Shown here piece after piece: positions 1-7,605 of a stretch of DNA of 64,000 nucleotides. Below the pieces are notes generated by a model. It saw nothing but the letters and a program-made list of their open reading frames with translations, did not search any database and had not been told where the DNA came from. The stretch is from positions 1 to 64,000 of the forward strand of contig CABSBF010000006.1 in the NCBI GenBank assembly GCA_902475855.1. Reading direction: 5' to 3'. The position numbers and the translations under genes are program-made. The stretch comes from an uncultured Eubacteriales bacterium. Its GTDB lineage: Bacteria; Bacillota; Clostridia; Oscillospirales; Oscillospiraceae. Positions within the stretch are counted from its first letter, which is position 1, and each line of letters starts with the position of its first letter.

Positions 1-123
1 AAAAAGTGAGGTTGAAAATAATGCCTCCTATGTTTTAATTGTATTCGAAAATATATATTAAATAATGAATACAGACAAATGATAGCACGACGAATACAAT
101 TTTGTCAAGGGGTGAGGCGAGAA

Positions 124-291
124 ATGAACTATTTTATACCGCAAAAGCCGGATAAAGAGGTAATTTCCATCCGGCTGCCGTCGGAACTGCTGAAGCAGAT
201 CGACGAAAACGCCGCCAAGGCGGACATCAGCCGCAACGAGTTCATCAACCAGTGCATCCTGTTTGCCATGGAGCATTTACAGGAAGAATAA
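124..291 (+). CDS. Small ribbon-helix-helix (CopG/Arc-type) protein
   Basis: A 55-residue protein resembling a ribbon-helix-helix DNA-binding domain. A beta-strand-like stretch (EVISIRLPSELL) near residue 12 is followed by two helices (LKQIDENAAKADIS, RNEFINQCILFAMEHL). RHH proteins bind DNA as dimers through the strand, usually as repressors. I chose the ATG at 124 because an AAGGGGTGAGG-like ribosome binding site lies just upstream; an in-frame ATG at 79 has none. The AT-rich first 120 bases probably hold its promoter. No partner toxin gene is visible on this side, and the gene may belong to an operon outside the window. The target is unknown. Confidence 0.7.
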   Translation: MNYFIPQKPDKEVISIRLPSELLKQIDENAAKADISRNEFINQCILFAMEHLQEE

Positions 292-292
292 A

Positions 293-323
293 ACGAGCCA
301 TGGAGTTCTGCTCCATGGCTCGT
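293..323. terminator. Bidirectional hairpin terminator
   Basis: Perfect 13-bp inverted repeat (ACGAGCCATGGAG and its complement) with a 5-nt loop between the stop codons of two convergent genes. On the minus strand it is followed by TTTTATT, so it best serves the leftward gene. Confidence 0.7.
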
Positions 324-332
324 TCTGGCAGC

Positions 333-554
333 TTATTCCGTGAAGGTATAGCGCACGATGGTGCCGCGGCCGTCGCCGGTTGTGATGACCACGTCGCCTG
401 CACTGTTTTTACCGGAGTCGATCACCGGATAGCGTGCGTTGGCAGCGACATAGGCCTCCGGGCTCTCTGCTTCGATCTCCAGAAAGTCCTTGTTGGCGTG
501 CGCTTCCCCGCCGCAGGGGTTGACCGTTTCGATCAGAACTTCATATTCGTTCAT
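333..554 (-). CDS. Small hypothetical protein behind rubredoxin
   Basis: A 73-residue soluble acidic protein that I do not recognise. It begins MNEYEVLIETVNPCGG and has no signal peptide or membrane segment. The start at 554 has a good GGAGCC site; the longer open frame to 824 runs back over the rubredoxin gene and terminator and is not credible. It lies 142 bases downstream of the rubredoxin gene on the same strand, separated by a strong terminator, so it may be independently or weakly transcribed. Predicted beta-rich content and a GDGRGT turn near residue 60 are all that can be seen. Confidence 0.6.
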   Translation of the reverse strand: MNEYEVLIETVNPCGGEAHANKDFLEIEAESPEAYVAANARYPVIDSGKNSAGDVVITTGDGRGTIVRYTFTE

Positions 555-622
555 ATGCCTGGCTCCTTTCTTTTTTTTCAGTATACCACAAAATCGCTGG
601 CAGATGCAAAGGGGTTTTCCCG

Positions 623-651
623 AAAAAAAGGAAGCGGATTGCTCCGCTTCC
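623..651 (-). terminator. Rho-independent terminator of the perR-rubrerythrin-rubredoxin operon
   Basis: On the minus strand a 9-bp stem (GGAAGCGGA/TCCGCTTCC) with a GCAA loop is followed directly by seven T residues, just after the rubredoxin stop codon. Confidence 0.88.
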
Positions 652-696
652 TCTGTATTTGCGCACGGAATCAAAAGCGACGCAGCGCATTCCGGC

Positions 697-849
697 TCAT
701 TCCGCCGCGAAGGATTCCTTTCCCAGGCCGCAGACCGGGCAGACCCAATCCTCGGGAACATCTTCCCATGCGGTGCCGGGCGCGACGCCGTTATCCGGAT
801 CGCCCAGCGCGGGGTCGTAAACATAGCCGCAGGGGCACTCGTATTTCAT
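697..849 (-). CDS. Rubredoxin with a shortened first cysteine motif
   Basis: A 50-residue rubredoxin, the small one-iron electron carrier that reduces rubrerythrin. It shows the family landmarks CGYVYDP near the N-terminus, GDPDNG, PGT, W28 and W35, and C37-P-V-C40-G. The first pair of iron ligands reads C5-P-C7-G-Y, one residue between the cysteines, where most rubredoxins have C-x-x-C. The frame is otherwise intact, so this is a codon-level difference and not a frameshift. It starts 15 bases after the rubrerythrin stop with a GGAGGC site and ends at a strong terminator, so it is the last gene of the perR operon. It is the likely electron donor to the neighbouring rubrerythrin. Confidence 0.88.
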   Translation of the reverse strand: MKYECPCGYVYDPALGDPDNGVAPGTAWEDVPEDWVCPVCGLGKESFAAE

Positions 850-863
850 GGGAAAGCCTCCTT

Positions 864-1442
864 TTACTTGAAGTAGCGGTCCAGCAGACCCTTCAGAGCC
901 TTGCCGTGGCGGGCTTCGTCACGGGCCATCTCATGGACGGTGTCGTGGATGGCGTCGAGGTTGTTCTTCTTTGCGACCTTGGCCAGCTCGACCTTGCCCG
1001 CCGTTGCGCCGAACTCGCACTCCACGCGCCACGCCAGATTCTTCTTGGTGGAAGCGGTCATGTTGGGCTCCAGCTCGCTGCCCAGCAGCTCTGCAAACTT
1101 TGCGGCGTGCTCGGCTTCCTCATAGGCCGCCTTTTCCCAGTACAGGCCGATTTCCGGATAGCCCTCGCGGTGTGCGATGCGCGCCATGCACAGATACATA
1201 CCGACCTCGGAGCACTCGCCGCTGAAGTTGGCCTTGAGCTGCTCAAGGATGAATTTCTTGTCCTCTTCGGGAACGCCGTCGAGCTTCGTGCCGATGCCGA
1301 ATTCATGCTCGGCAGCCAGCGTCAGCTCACCCTCGACCAGCTTGAACTTCTCGCCGGGAAGACCGCAGACCGGGCACTTGAAGCCCTCGGGGAGCTCGCC
1401 TTCATGGATATAACCGCAAACGGGGCAGACATACTTTTTCAT
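864..1442 (-). CDS. Reverse rubrerythrin (rubredoxin domain first)
   Basis: A 192-residue rubrerythrin of the 'reverse' type. Residues 1-35 form a rubredoxin domain (C6-P-V-C9-G-Y and C23-P-V-C26-G), and residues 45-190 a ferritin-like diiron four-helix domain with repeated E and ExxH ligands ([18 protein letters not shown]). Such proteins reduce hydrogen peroxide, and often oxygen, to water in anaerobic clostridia, taking electrons from NADH through rubredoxin. The start at 1442 was chosen for its GGAGG site; five extra upstream codons are possible but unlikely. It begins 17 bases after perR and is followed by rubredoxin, so it is almost certainly induced by peroxide through PerR. Confidence 0.93.
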   Translation of the reverse strand: MKKYVCPVCGYIHEGELPEGFKCPVCGLPGEKFKLVEGELTLAAEHEFGIGTKLDGVPEEDKKFILEQLKANFSGECSEVGMYLCMARIAHREGYPEIGLYWEKAAYEEAEHAAKFAELLGSELEPNMTASTKKNLAWRVECEFGATAGKVELAKVAKKNNLDAIHDTVHEMARDEARHGKALKGLLDRYFK

Positions 1443-1459
1443 TTGAAAATCCTCCAATT

Positions 1460-1867
1460 TTAATTTTTTTGTTCGTTATTTGACGCATCCGTCCGGATGC
1501 AGGAAGTACAGATGCCGGTGAAGGTCAGAACGCATTCGCGCACAGCGCCGCAATGAACCTGAGAGATCAGATGCTCGGGCGGGTCAATGCCGTCAACGTC
1601 TATGACCGCACCGCAGTGCGTGCAGATGAAGTGCGGATGCGGGGTGGTGCAGGCATCAAAGCGCTCGAGCCCATTGACCACGCCCACGGAGATCAGCCGC
1701 CCCTCCTGCTGAAACAGATTCAGGTTGCGGTAGACCGTGCCGAGGGAGAGATCGGGAATCTCCGGCTTGAGCTGTGAATAGACCCACTCCGCGCTGGGGT
1801 GCGATTTGGTATTGCGGACACATTCGTAAATGGCGTCGCGTTTTTTGCTGTGCTTGCGCGGCGGCAT
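1460..1867 (-). CDS. perR: PerR-type Fur-family peroxide regulator
   Basis: A 135-residue Fur-family repressor. A winged-helix DNA-binding half (about 1-75) is followed by a metal-binding half with two structural zinc CxxC pairs (C82-C85 and C120-C123). The regulatory-site residues of PerR all have counterparts: H23, D71, H77, H79 and D90, with the D in the ERFD motif as in PerR. In that family, iron-catalysed oxidation of histidines releases the repressor when peroxide is present. The start at 1867 is set by a GAGGTG site; an ATG two codons upstream overlaps that site. The gene heads an operon with rubrerythrin and rubredoxin and has a perfect palindrome at its own promoter, which implies autoregulation. 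PerR is favoured over Fur or Zur by residues and context. Confidence 0.88.
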   Translation of the reverse strand: MPPRKHSKKRDAIYECVRNTKSHPSAEWVYSQLKPEIPDLSLGTVYRNLNLFQQEGRLISVGVVNGLERFDACTTPHPHFICTHCGAVIDVDGIDPPEHLISQVHCGAVRECVLTFTGICTSCIRTDASNNEQKN

Positions 1868-1881
1868 GGGCATCACCTCGT

Positions 1882-1902
1882 AAATAATAATGATTATTAT
1901 TT
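1882..1902 (-). promoter_or_regulatory. Per/Fur-box operator of perR
   Basis: A perfect inverted repeat, AAATAATAAT-G-ATTATTATTT, lies just downstream of the -10 element over the expected transcription start of perR. It closely resembles Fur-family boxes (TTATAATnATTATAA-like), so PerR should block its own operon here. Confidence 0.85.
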
Positions 1903-1910
1903 GCATTTTT

Positions 1911-1939
1911 ATATTAGCACGGTTCAAAGAAATTGTCAA
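1911..1939 (-). promoter_or_regulatory. Promoter of the perR operon
   Basis: Minus strand TTGACA, 17-bp spacer, TAATAT. Transcription would start near 1904, at the edge of the palindromic operator. Confidence 0.85.
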
Positions 1940-2075
1940 GAGGTCAGGCGGACTTTTTTTGAAAAAAATCGGGAGGCTGTTCTCTTTATATGCAGGCGGG
2001 GCGGCACACGGGAGAGAAGGCCGGACGGCCCGGCACGTCTCGCGGAATTTCTCAGCAAACTGCCCAAATTGCCAG

Positions 2076-2104
2076 TTGAAATCTCAATTACAATGGGCTA
2101 TACT
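2076..2104 (+). promoter_or_regulatory. Promoter of minD-mgsA-dapH
   Basis: TTGAAA, 17-bp spacer, TATACT, about 25 bases before the minD ribosome binding site. The 1940-2075 stretch upstream shows nothing else recognisable. Confidence 0.8.
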
Positions 2105-2134
2105 ATGAATGATACGTTGGGAGGGAGGCAAAAT

Positions 2135-2872
2135 ATGGGAGAAGTGATCTCTGTGATCTCCGGCAAGGGCGGCACGGGAAAGACCACCGTCTGCGCTGCG
2201 GTTGCCTCCTGCCTTGCCGCGGAGGGCAAGCGCGTGCTGTGCATCGACGCCGATATCGGCCTGCGGAATCTGGATATTGCGCTGGGCATGGCAGAGCTGC
2301 CGGTGCTGGCCTTTACCGAGGTTCTGGACGGCAACTACGCACTGTCGGATGCGACGGCGCATCCCGATCTTCCGGGGCTCTTTCTTCTGACTGCACCCAG
2401 CCGCGCCGTGGCGCAGAAGATTGACCAGACCGCCTTTTCCTGCCTGCTGCGGGAGGCGCGGGAGCAGTTTGATTTCTGCCTGATCGACTCCGCTGCGGGA
2501 ATAGGCGACGGCTTCCGGCTGGCAACGGAGTTTGCCGACCGCTGCATGGTCGTCTGCACGCCGGATCCGGCCTCTCTGCGCGATGCCGCCTGCACCGCTG
2601 ACCTTCTGGAGCTGGGCGGGCGAAAGGACGCGCGGCTCGTCGTCAACCGCGTCAGTCCGCGGATGTTCTCGCGGATGGAGCTGACGGTGGATGATATCAT
2701 GGATAATGTCGGCCTGCCGCTTCTGGGGCTTGTCCCGGAGGATCCGAAGGTCGTGCTGGCAGCGGCGCAGGGCACGGCGCTGATTTTTGCCGTTGAAGAC
2801 GGCGCGGCCGAGGCCTGCCTGCGCATTTCCCGCCGCCTGCGGGGAGAATACGTTCCGCTGATGAAACTCTAA
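2135..2872 (+). CDS. minD: MinD-family ATPase
   Basis: A 245-residue ParA/MinD ATPase. The deviant Walker A motif GKGGTGKTT (about 10-18), switch I region with DADIGLRNLD (about 38-47) and Walker B FCLIDSAAGIG match MinD, which positions the division septum. The ATG at 2135 has a GGGAGGGAGG site; longer upstream frames cross the promoter. The protein ends RGEYVPLMKL, close to where the C-terminal amphipathic membrane helix of MinD would normally begin, so that helix appears to be missing. No minC or minE is nearby. The minD-mgsA order is a remnant of the mreBCD-minCDE-rodA-mgsA arrangement found in many clostridia. It may be a true MinD that binds membranes differently, or a MinD-like paralogue. 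Confidence 0.85.
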   Translation: MGEVISVISGKGGTGKTTVCAAVASCLAAEGKRVLCIDADIGLRNLDIALGMAELPVLAFTEVLDGNYALSDATAHPDLPGLFLLTAPSRAVAQKIDQTAFSCLLREAREQFDFCLIDSAAGIGDGFRLATEFADRCMVVCTPDPASLRDAACTADLLELGGRKDARLVVNRVSPRMFSRMELTVDDIMDNVGLPLLGLVPEDPKVVLAAAQGTALIFAVEDGAAEACLRISRRLRGEYVPLMKL

Positions 2873-2884
2873 TGAGGTGATGAT

Positions 2885-3301
2885 ATGAACATAACACTCA
2901 TGGCGCACGATAAGAAAAAGGAACTGATGGTGCAGTTCTGCACGGCTTACAAGAGCATTCTTGCCAAGCACAATCTGTCGGCCACTGCCACGACCGGCCG
3001 CCTGGTCGCGGAGGCGACGGGTCTGCCCGTCACGCTTTTCCTCTCGCACAGCCAGGGCGGCCACCAGCAGGTCAATGCCCGAATCGCCTACAATGAGATC
3101 GACCTGGTGCTGCTGTTCTCCGATCCCAACGGGATGGATCCCTGGGAGGATCAGCAGATCGTCCAGACCATCCACCTGTGCGACACGCACAATGTCCCCA
3201 TTGCGACCAACCTCGCCGCTGCGGAAATGCTGATCCTCGGCTTGCAGCGCGGCGATCTCGACTGGCGCGAAATGGTCAGACCAAAGCGTTCGATTCGCTG
3301 A
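2885..3301 (+). CDS. mgsA: Methylglyoxal synthase
   Basis: A 138-residue MgsA, close to the usual 130-150. It converts dihydroxyacetone phosphate to methylglyoxal and phosphate, a phosphate-releasing bypass of lower glycolysis. Family landmarks are the N-terminal LMAHDKKK with its phosphate-binding lysines, the TTGRLV segment near 42, SQGGHQQV, the FSDP segment with its conserved aspartates, and [11 protein letters not shown]. It begins 12 bases after minD with a GAGGTGATG site and is probably cotranscribed with minD and dapH. The window also holds galactose genes and gpmI, but no direct pathway partner sits beside it. Confidence 0.93.
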   Translation: MNITLMAHDKKKELMVQFCTAYKSILAKHNLSATATTGRLVAEATGLPVTLFLSHSQGGHQQVNARIAYNEIDLVLLFSDPNGMDPWEDQQIVQTIHLCDTHNVPIATNLAAAEMLILGLQRGDLDWREMVRPKRSIR

Positions 3302-3311
3302 AAGGAGCAGC

Positions 3312-4010
3312 ATGGAAGCACTTGAAATTATTGAAATGATTCGCACGGCGGAGAAAAAGACCCCCGTGCGCGTGACCGTGCAGGAAAAGCTGCCCTGCGA
3401 ATTTACGGATGCGGAGGTATTCTCCGGCGGCTGCGGCCTGAAGATCCTCTTCGGCGACTGGAAGGTGCTCGAGCCCCAGCTCGCGGCGCAGGCCGAGCGC
3501 ATCTCCGCGCTGCACATCGAGAATTCCGCCTGCAATTCCGCCATTCCCATGCTCGACCTCAAGGGGCTGCATGCGCGGGTGGAGCCGGGCGCGATTCTGC
3601 GCGACGGTGTGGAGATCGGCGATAATGCCGTCGTGATGATGGGCGCGATCCTGAATATCGGCGCTGTCGTCGGCGAGGGTACGATGATCGACATGGGTGC
3701 GGTGCTCGGCGGCCGCGCGACCGTGGGCAAAAACAGTCATATCGGTGCAGGCGCGGTGCTTGCGGGTGTGATCGAGCCGCCCAGTGCAAGACCCGTGACC
3801 GTGGGCGACGGCGTGCTTGTCGGTGCGAACGCGGTGGTTTTGGAGGGCGTGCAGATCGGCGACGGCGCAGTGATTGCGGCCGGTGCAGTCGTGACGCAGG
3901 ATGTTCCGGCCAACGCGGTGGTCGCCGGCGCTCCGGCACGCATTCTGAAGTACCGCGACGACAGAACAAACGCAAAGACGGCCCTGGTGGACGCCCTGCG
4001 GGAGCTGTAA
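3312..4010 (+). CDS. dapH: Tetrahydrodipicolinate N-acetyltransferase
   Basis: A 232-residue DapH/DapD-type acyltransferase. The N-terminal part (1-85) is the DapH-specific domain, and from about 88 to 210 there are isoleucine/valine-rich hexapeptide repeats forming a left-handed beta-helix, including [20 protein letters not shown] and IGAGAVLAG. It transfers acetyl from acetyl-CoA to tetrahydrodipicolinate in lysine and meso-diaminopimelate synthesis, a peptidoglycan precursor route. The start has a GGAGCAG site 10 bases after mgsA. It ends before a strong hairpin. No other dap genes are in the window, so it is the last gene of this small operon. Confidence 0.92.
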   Translation: MEALEIIEMIRTAEKKTPVRVTVQEKLPCEFTDAEVFSGGCGLKILFGDWKVLEPQLAAQAERISALHIENSACNSAIPMLDLKGLHARVEPGAILRDGVEIGDNAVVMMGAILNIGAVVGEGTMIDMGAVLGGRATVGKNSHIGAGAVLAGVIEPPSARPVTVGDGVLVGANAVVLEGVQIGDGAVIAAGAVVTQDVPANAVVAGAPARILKYRDDRTNAKTALVDALREL

Positions 4011-4038
4011 AATGGAATTGAATTCGATATGAAGAACA

Positions 4039-4068
4039 CCCCGGATGTGATGAAAATCACATCCGGGG
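4039..4068. terminator. Hairpin between convergent dapH and ABC genes
   Basis: Perfect 13-bp stem (CCCCGGATGTGAT and complement) with a GAAA loop. Neither side has a long T run, but the position between converging genes suggests a bidirectional terminator. Confidence 0.6.
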
Positions 4069-4123
4069 CGTTGTGCGTTTGCGGTATCTTACGGGATGCT
4101 TTCAGAGTTCGCCCGCACCCTGC

Positions 4124-5857
4124 TTACGGCTCGAACTGGCTGTGGTACAGCGCGGCATAGAAGCCGTCCTTTTCCAGAAGCTGCTCGTGGCTGCCCTGCT
4201 CGATGATATGGCCATCGCGCATGACGAGGATCTGATCTGCCTCGCGGATGGTCGACAGGCGGTGCGCCACAATGAAGCTCGTGCGCCCGGCGGTCAGCCT
4301 GGCGAAGGCCTCCTGAATGAGCATCTCCGTGCGGGTGTCGATGGAACTGGTGGCCTCGTCGAGAATCAGCATGGGCGGCGGCGAGAGCATCACGCGCGTG
4401 ATGCACAGAAGCTGGCGCTGTCCCTGCGAAAGGCTGCTGTCCTCACTGATGACGGTGTCGTAGCCCTGCGGCAGGCGTTTGATGAAGCTGTGGCTGTGCG
4501 CCGCCTTCGCCGCGGCGACGATCTCCTCGCGGGTGGCGTCCGGCTTGCCCAGCGCGATGTTTTCCCAGACGGTCGCATCACGGATCCATGTGTCCTGGAG
4601 CACCATGCCATACTGCGCGCGCAGCACGTGCCGCGGCACCGAATGCACGTCTGTGCCGTCGACGAGGATCGCGCCTCTGTCCACATCATAAAAGCGCATC
4701 AAAAGGTTGATGAGCGTCGTTTTTCCACAGCCGGTCGGCCCAACGATGGCGACGTGCTCTCCGGAGCGGATGCTCAGGTTCAGATTCTCGATCAGCGGCT
4801 TTTCCGGAACGTAGGAGAAATCGACGGAGTCAAATTCCACCTCGCCGCCGCAATCGGCCAGCTCGCCCTGCGCGTCCGGCGACTGCGCGGGTGCGTCGAT
4901 CAGTTCAAAGATGCGCGCGGCGCAGGCAAAGGCGTTTTGCAGCTCCGTGACGACGCCGCTGATCTCGTTGAAGGGCTTGGTGTACTGGTTGGCATAGGAG
5001 AGGAAACAGGAAAGTCCGCCGACCGTCAGCGCCGTGCCGCCGGTGTGATAGCAGACCAACGCGCCGCAGAGCGCAACAATGGCATAAACGATGCTGTTGA
5101 GAAAGCGCGTGCAGGGATTGACCAGGGAGGAGTAGAACACTGCGTGCAGGGAGCTGTCCTCCAGACGGTCGTTCAGCTCATCAAACTGCGCCTCGTTCGC
5201 CTTTTCATGGGAGAAGGCCTTGACGATCTTCTGGTTTTGCAGCATTTCGTTGAGGAAGGCGGTCTGCTCGCCGCGCAGCTCGGACTGCCTGCGGAAGAGC
5301 GAGCCCGTGCGCCGGGCGATGAATCTGGCGACAAAGAGGGACAGCGGCGTGGCCAGCACCACGACCAGCGTGATCAGCGGGTTGACCGACAGCATGAAGC
5401 CGATCGTTGCGAGAATGGTCACCACGCCGGAGAAAAGCTGCGTGAAGCCCATCAGCAGGCCGTCGGCGAACTGATCTACATCCGTGATGATGCGGCTGAC
5501 CGTGTCGCCGTGGGAGTGGGAGTCGATGTAGGACAGGGGGAGCACCTGAATTTTGCGGAAGGCGTCGGCGCGGATGTCCTGCACCACGCGGTAGGTGATG
5601 CGGTTATTGATCACGCCGCCGAGCCACTGCGTCAGCGCGGTCAGGCCGACCACGACGGCGATCCGGATCAGAATGGGAAGGATTGCGGCAAAATCGACCT
5701 TCCCGGTCTCGACGATGCAGTCAATGGCATCGCCAACGAGAATGGGAACGTAGAGCGTCAAACTGACGGTAACGGCGGCCAGTACGATGGTCAGAGTCAG
5801 TGGGAAGCCATGACGTCTGACATAGGAAAGCACCTTGCGGAGCGTGGAGGACTTCAT
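4124..5857 (-). CDS. ABC exporter half-transporter (second subunit)
   Basis: A 577-residue ABC exporter half: six membrane segments in about residues 20-310, then a nucleotide-binding domain. Walker A is GPTGCGKTT, the signature is LSQGQ (where most have LSGGQ), and Walker B is MLILDEATSSIDTRTE with an intact catalytic glutamate and an H-loop IVAHRLSTI. It should pair with the upstream half-transporter to export a drug, lipid or peptide. The start at 5857 has an AAGGAGG site inside the end of the upstream gene. The two genes are separated by one base, so they are translationally coupled. The substrate cannot be told; the next gene upstream, an AraC regulator, points to inducible expression. 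Confidence 0.88.
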   Translation of the reverse strand: MKSSTLRKVLSYVRRHGFPLTLTIVLAAVTVSLTLYVPILVGDAIDCIVETGKVDFAAILPILIRIAVVVGLTALTQWLGGVINNRITYRVVQDIRADAFRKIQVLPLSYIDSHSHGDTVSRIITDVDQFADGLLMGFTQLFSGVVTILATIGFMLSVNPLITLVVVLATPLSLFVARFIARRTGSLFRRQSELRGEQTAFLNEMLQNQKIVKAFSHEKANEAQFDELNDRLEDSSLHAVFYSSLVNPCTRFLNSIVYAIVALCGALVCYHTGGTALTVGGLSCFLSYANQYTKPFNEISGVVTELQNAFACAARIFELIDAPAQSPDAQGELADCGGEVEFDSVDFSYVPEKPLIENLNLSIRSGEHVAIVGPTGCGKTTLINLLMRFYDVDRGAILVDGTDVHSVPRHVLRAQYGMVLQDTWIRDATVWENIALGKPDATREEIVAAAKAAHSHSFIKRLPQGYDTVISEDSSLSQGQRQLLCITRVMLSPPPMLILDEATSSIDTRTEMLIQEAFARLTAGRTSFIVAHRLSTIREADQILVMRDGHIIEQGSHEQLLEKDGFYAALYHSQFEP

Positions 5858-5858
5858 G

Positions 5859-7577
5859 TTACTGCGCCTCCTTCTTGTACTGGGATTCATAGATCTCACG
5901 GTAAACTTCGCAGGTTTTCAGCAGCTCCTCATGCGTTCCGAGACCGACAGCGCGGCCGTCGTCCAGAACGATGATCTGATCTGCACTGCGGATGGAGGCC
6001 GTGCGCTGGGAAACGATGAATACCGTCGGACGGAAGGGCAGCTCCCGCAGGGCGCGGCGCAGGGCGGCGTCCGTGGCGTAGTCCAGCGCGGAGGCGCTGT
6101 CGTCAAGGATGAGAATTTCCGGCCTGCGCACGAGGGCGCGCGCGATGGTCAGGCGCTGGCGCTGACCGCCGGAGAAATTCTTGCCGCCCTCGGCGACCTC
6201 GGCTTCCAGTCCGCCCTTTTCCATGACGAATTCATAGGCCTGCGCCGCGCGCAGGGCGGCGAAGATCTCCTCGTCTGCCGCGTCCTCACAGCCCCAGAGA
6301 AGGTTGGAGCGGATGGTGCCGCGGAACAGCACCGCCTTCTGCGGCACCAGACCGACCTTGCGGCGAAGCTGCTCCGGCTCATAGGAGCGGGCGTCCAGTC
6401 CGTCGATGTAAACCGCGCCGGAATCGGCGGTATAAAATGCGGGAATCAGGTTGACCAGAGAGGTCTTGCCGCTGCCCGTGCCGCCGATGACGCCGACGGT
6501 CTGCCCCGGCTGCACGCTCAGGCTGATGTCCTCCAAAGAGGCCTCGCCCGCGCCGCGGTAGGTCAGGCCGGCGTGGTCGAACAGCACCTTGCAGTCCGTC
6601 TGCACGCGGTGTTCCGGCAGAACCTCGGTGGAGGCGGGGCGGTCGAGCATATCCGCCACGCGGTTGGCGCTGGCCAGGGCCTTGGTCATGGTGATGATGA
6701 GGTTTGCCAGCTTGATCAGCTCCACCAGTACCTGCGACATGTAGTTATACAGGGCAATGACTGCGCCCTGCGTCAGAAGCCCGGCGTTTACGCGCAGTGC
6801 GCCGGTATAGATGAGCGCAATGACGGCGGCGTTGATGATGATGTAGGTCAGGGGATTCATCAGGGCGGAAATGCGTCCGGCAAAGAGCTGTATTTTCGTC
6901 AGCGCACGGTTTTTGCGGTCGAAGGCGTCGATCTCCGTCTGCTCAATGCGGAAGGCACGGATGACGCGTGTACCGCTCAGGTTCTCACGGGTCGTGCCGA
7001 GCACGTCGTCCACGCGCTCCTGCACCTGCCGGTATTTCGGGATGGTCACGAGGATGATGGCAAAGACCACCGCGGCCAGCACCGGAATGACGGCGGCAAA
7101 GACCAGCGCGGCCTTTGCGTCTATCGTGAAGGCCATGATCATGGCGCCGAACACGATGAAGGGCGAGCGCAGGAACAGGCGCAGCACCATGTTGACGCCG
7201 TTCTGAAGCTGGTTGACGTCGCCCGTCATGCGCGTGAGCATGGTCGGCGCACCGAGGGTGTCGATGTCGGAATAGGAAAAAGTGTCGATCTTGCGCAGCA
7301 GCGCGCCGCGCACCTGCTTGGCAAAGCCGACGGCGGCTCTGGCGGCGAAGAACTGCGCTGTGACGGATGCGGCAAGGCCGGCGGCCGCAAGGCCGACCAT
7401 TAGAAGCGCATAGCGCACAATGACGCCGCTGCCGCCCCCGCCGTTGATGCCGCGGTCGATGATCGCCGCGACTACGACCGGCACCAGAAGATCCAAAAGT
7501 GCCTCAAAGAGCTTGAACAGCGGCGCAAGGACGGATTCTTTCTTATAATCCGCCAGATACTTGAGCAATCGTTTCAC
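5859..7577 (-). CDS. ABC exporter half-transporter (first subunit, degenerate Walker B)
   Basis: A 572-residue ABC exporter half with an N-terminal six-helix membrane domain and a C-terminal ATPase domain. Walker A is GGTGSGKTS and the signature is FSGGQRQR, but Walker B reads ILILDDSASALD, with aspartate in place of the catalytic glutamate, and the H-loop reads FIVSQRTASI, with glutamine where histidine is expected. That marks one non-hydrolysing site, typical of heterodimeric exporters such as BmrCD or TM287/288. The start is a GTG at 7577 with a GGAGGC site. It is followed without a gap by the second half-transporter. An efflux role is likely but the substrate is unknown. Confidence 0.88.
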   Translation of the reverse strand: MKRLLKYLADYKKESVLAPLFKLFEALLDLLVPVVVAAIIDRGINGGGGSGVIVRYALLMVGLAAAGLAASVTAQFFAARAAVGFAKQVRGALLRKIDTFSYSDIDTLGAPTMLTRMTGDVNQLQNGVNMVLRLFLRSPFIVFGAMIMAFTIDAKAALVFAAVIPVLAAVVFAIILVTIPKYRQVQERVDDVLGTTRENLSGTRVIRAFRIEQTEIDAFDRKNRALTKIQLFAGRISALMNPLTYIIINAAVIALIYTGALRVNAGLLTQGAVIALYNYMSQVLVELIKLANLIITMTKALASANRVADMLDRPASTEVLPEHRVQTDCKVLFDHAGLTYRGAGEASLEDISLSVQPGQTVGVIGGTGSGKTSLVNLIPAFYTADSGAVYIDGLDARSYEPEQLRRKVGLVPQKAVLFRGTIRSNLLWGCEDAADEEIFAALRAAQAYEFVMEKGGLEAEVAEGGKNFSGGQRQRLTIARALVRRPEILILDDSASALDYATDAALRRALRELPFRPTVFIVSQRTASIRSADQIIVLDDGRAVGLGTHEELLKTCEVYREIYESQYKKEAQ

Positions 7578-7605
7578 AGAAAGCCTCCATGTATTTGTGT
7601 GTTTC

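Noticed and set aside
333..824. N-terminal extension of the small minus-strand protein to 163 codons
   Set aside because: The extension overlaps the rubredoxin gene and its terminator; the ATG at 554 has a proper ribosome binding site.
2885..3301. mgsA as part of a galactose or sugar operon
   Set aside because: It belongs to the minD-dapH transcription unit; the gal genes are 5 kb away and divergent elements separate them.
4073..5974. A 633-codon plus-strand frame opposite the ABC exporter genes
   Set aside because: Antisense shadow produced by high GC content; the minus strand encodes clear ABC motifs.
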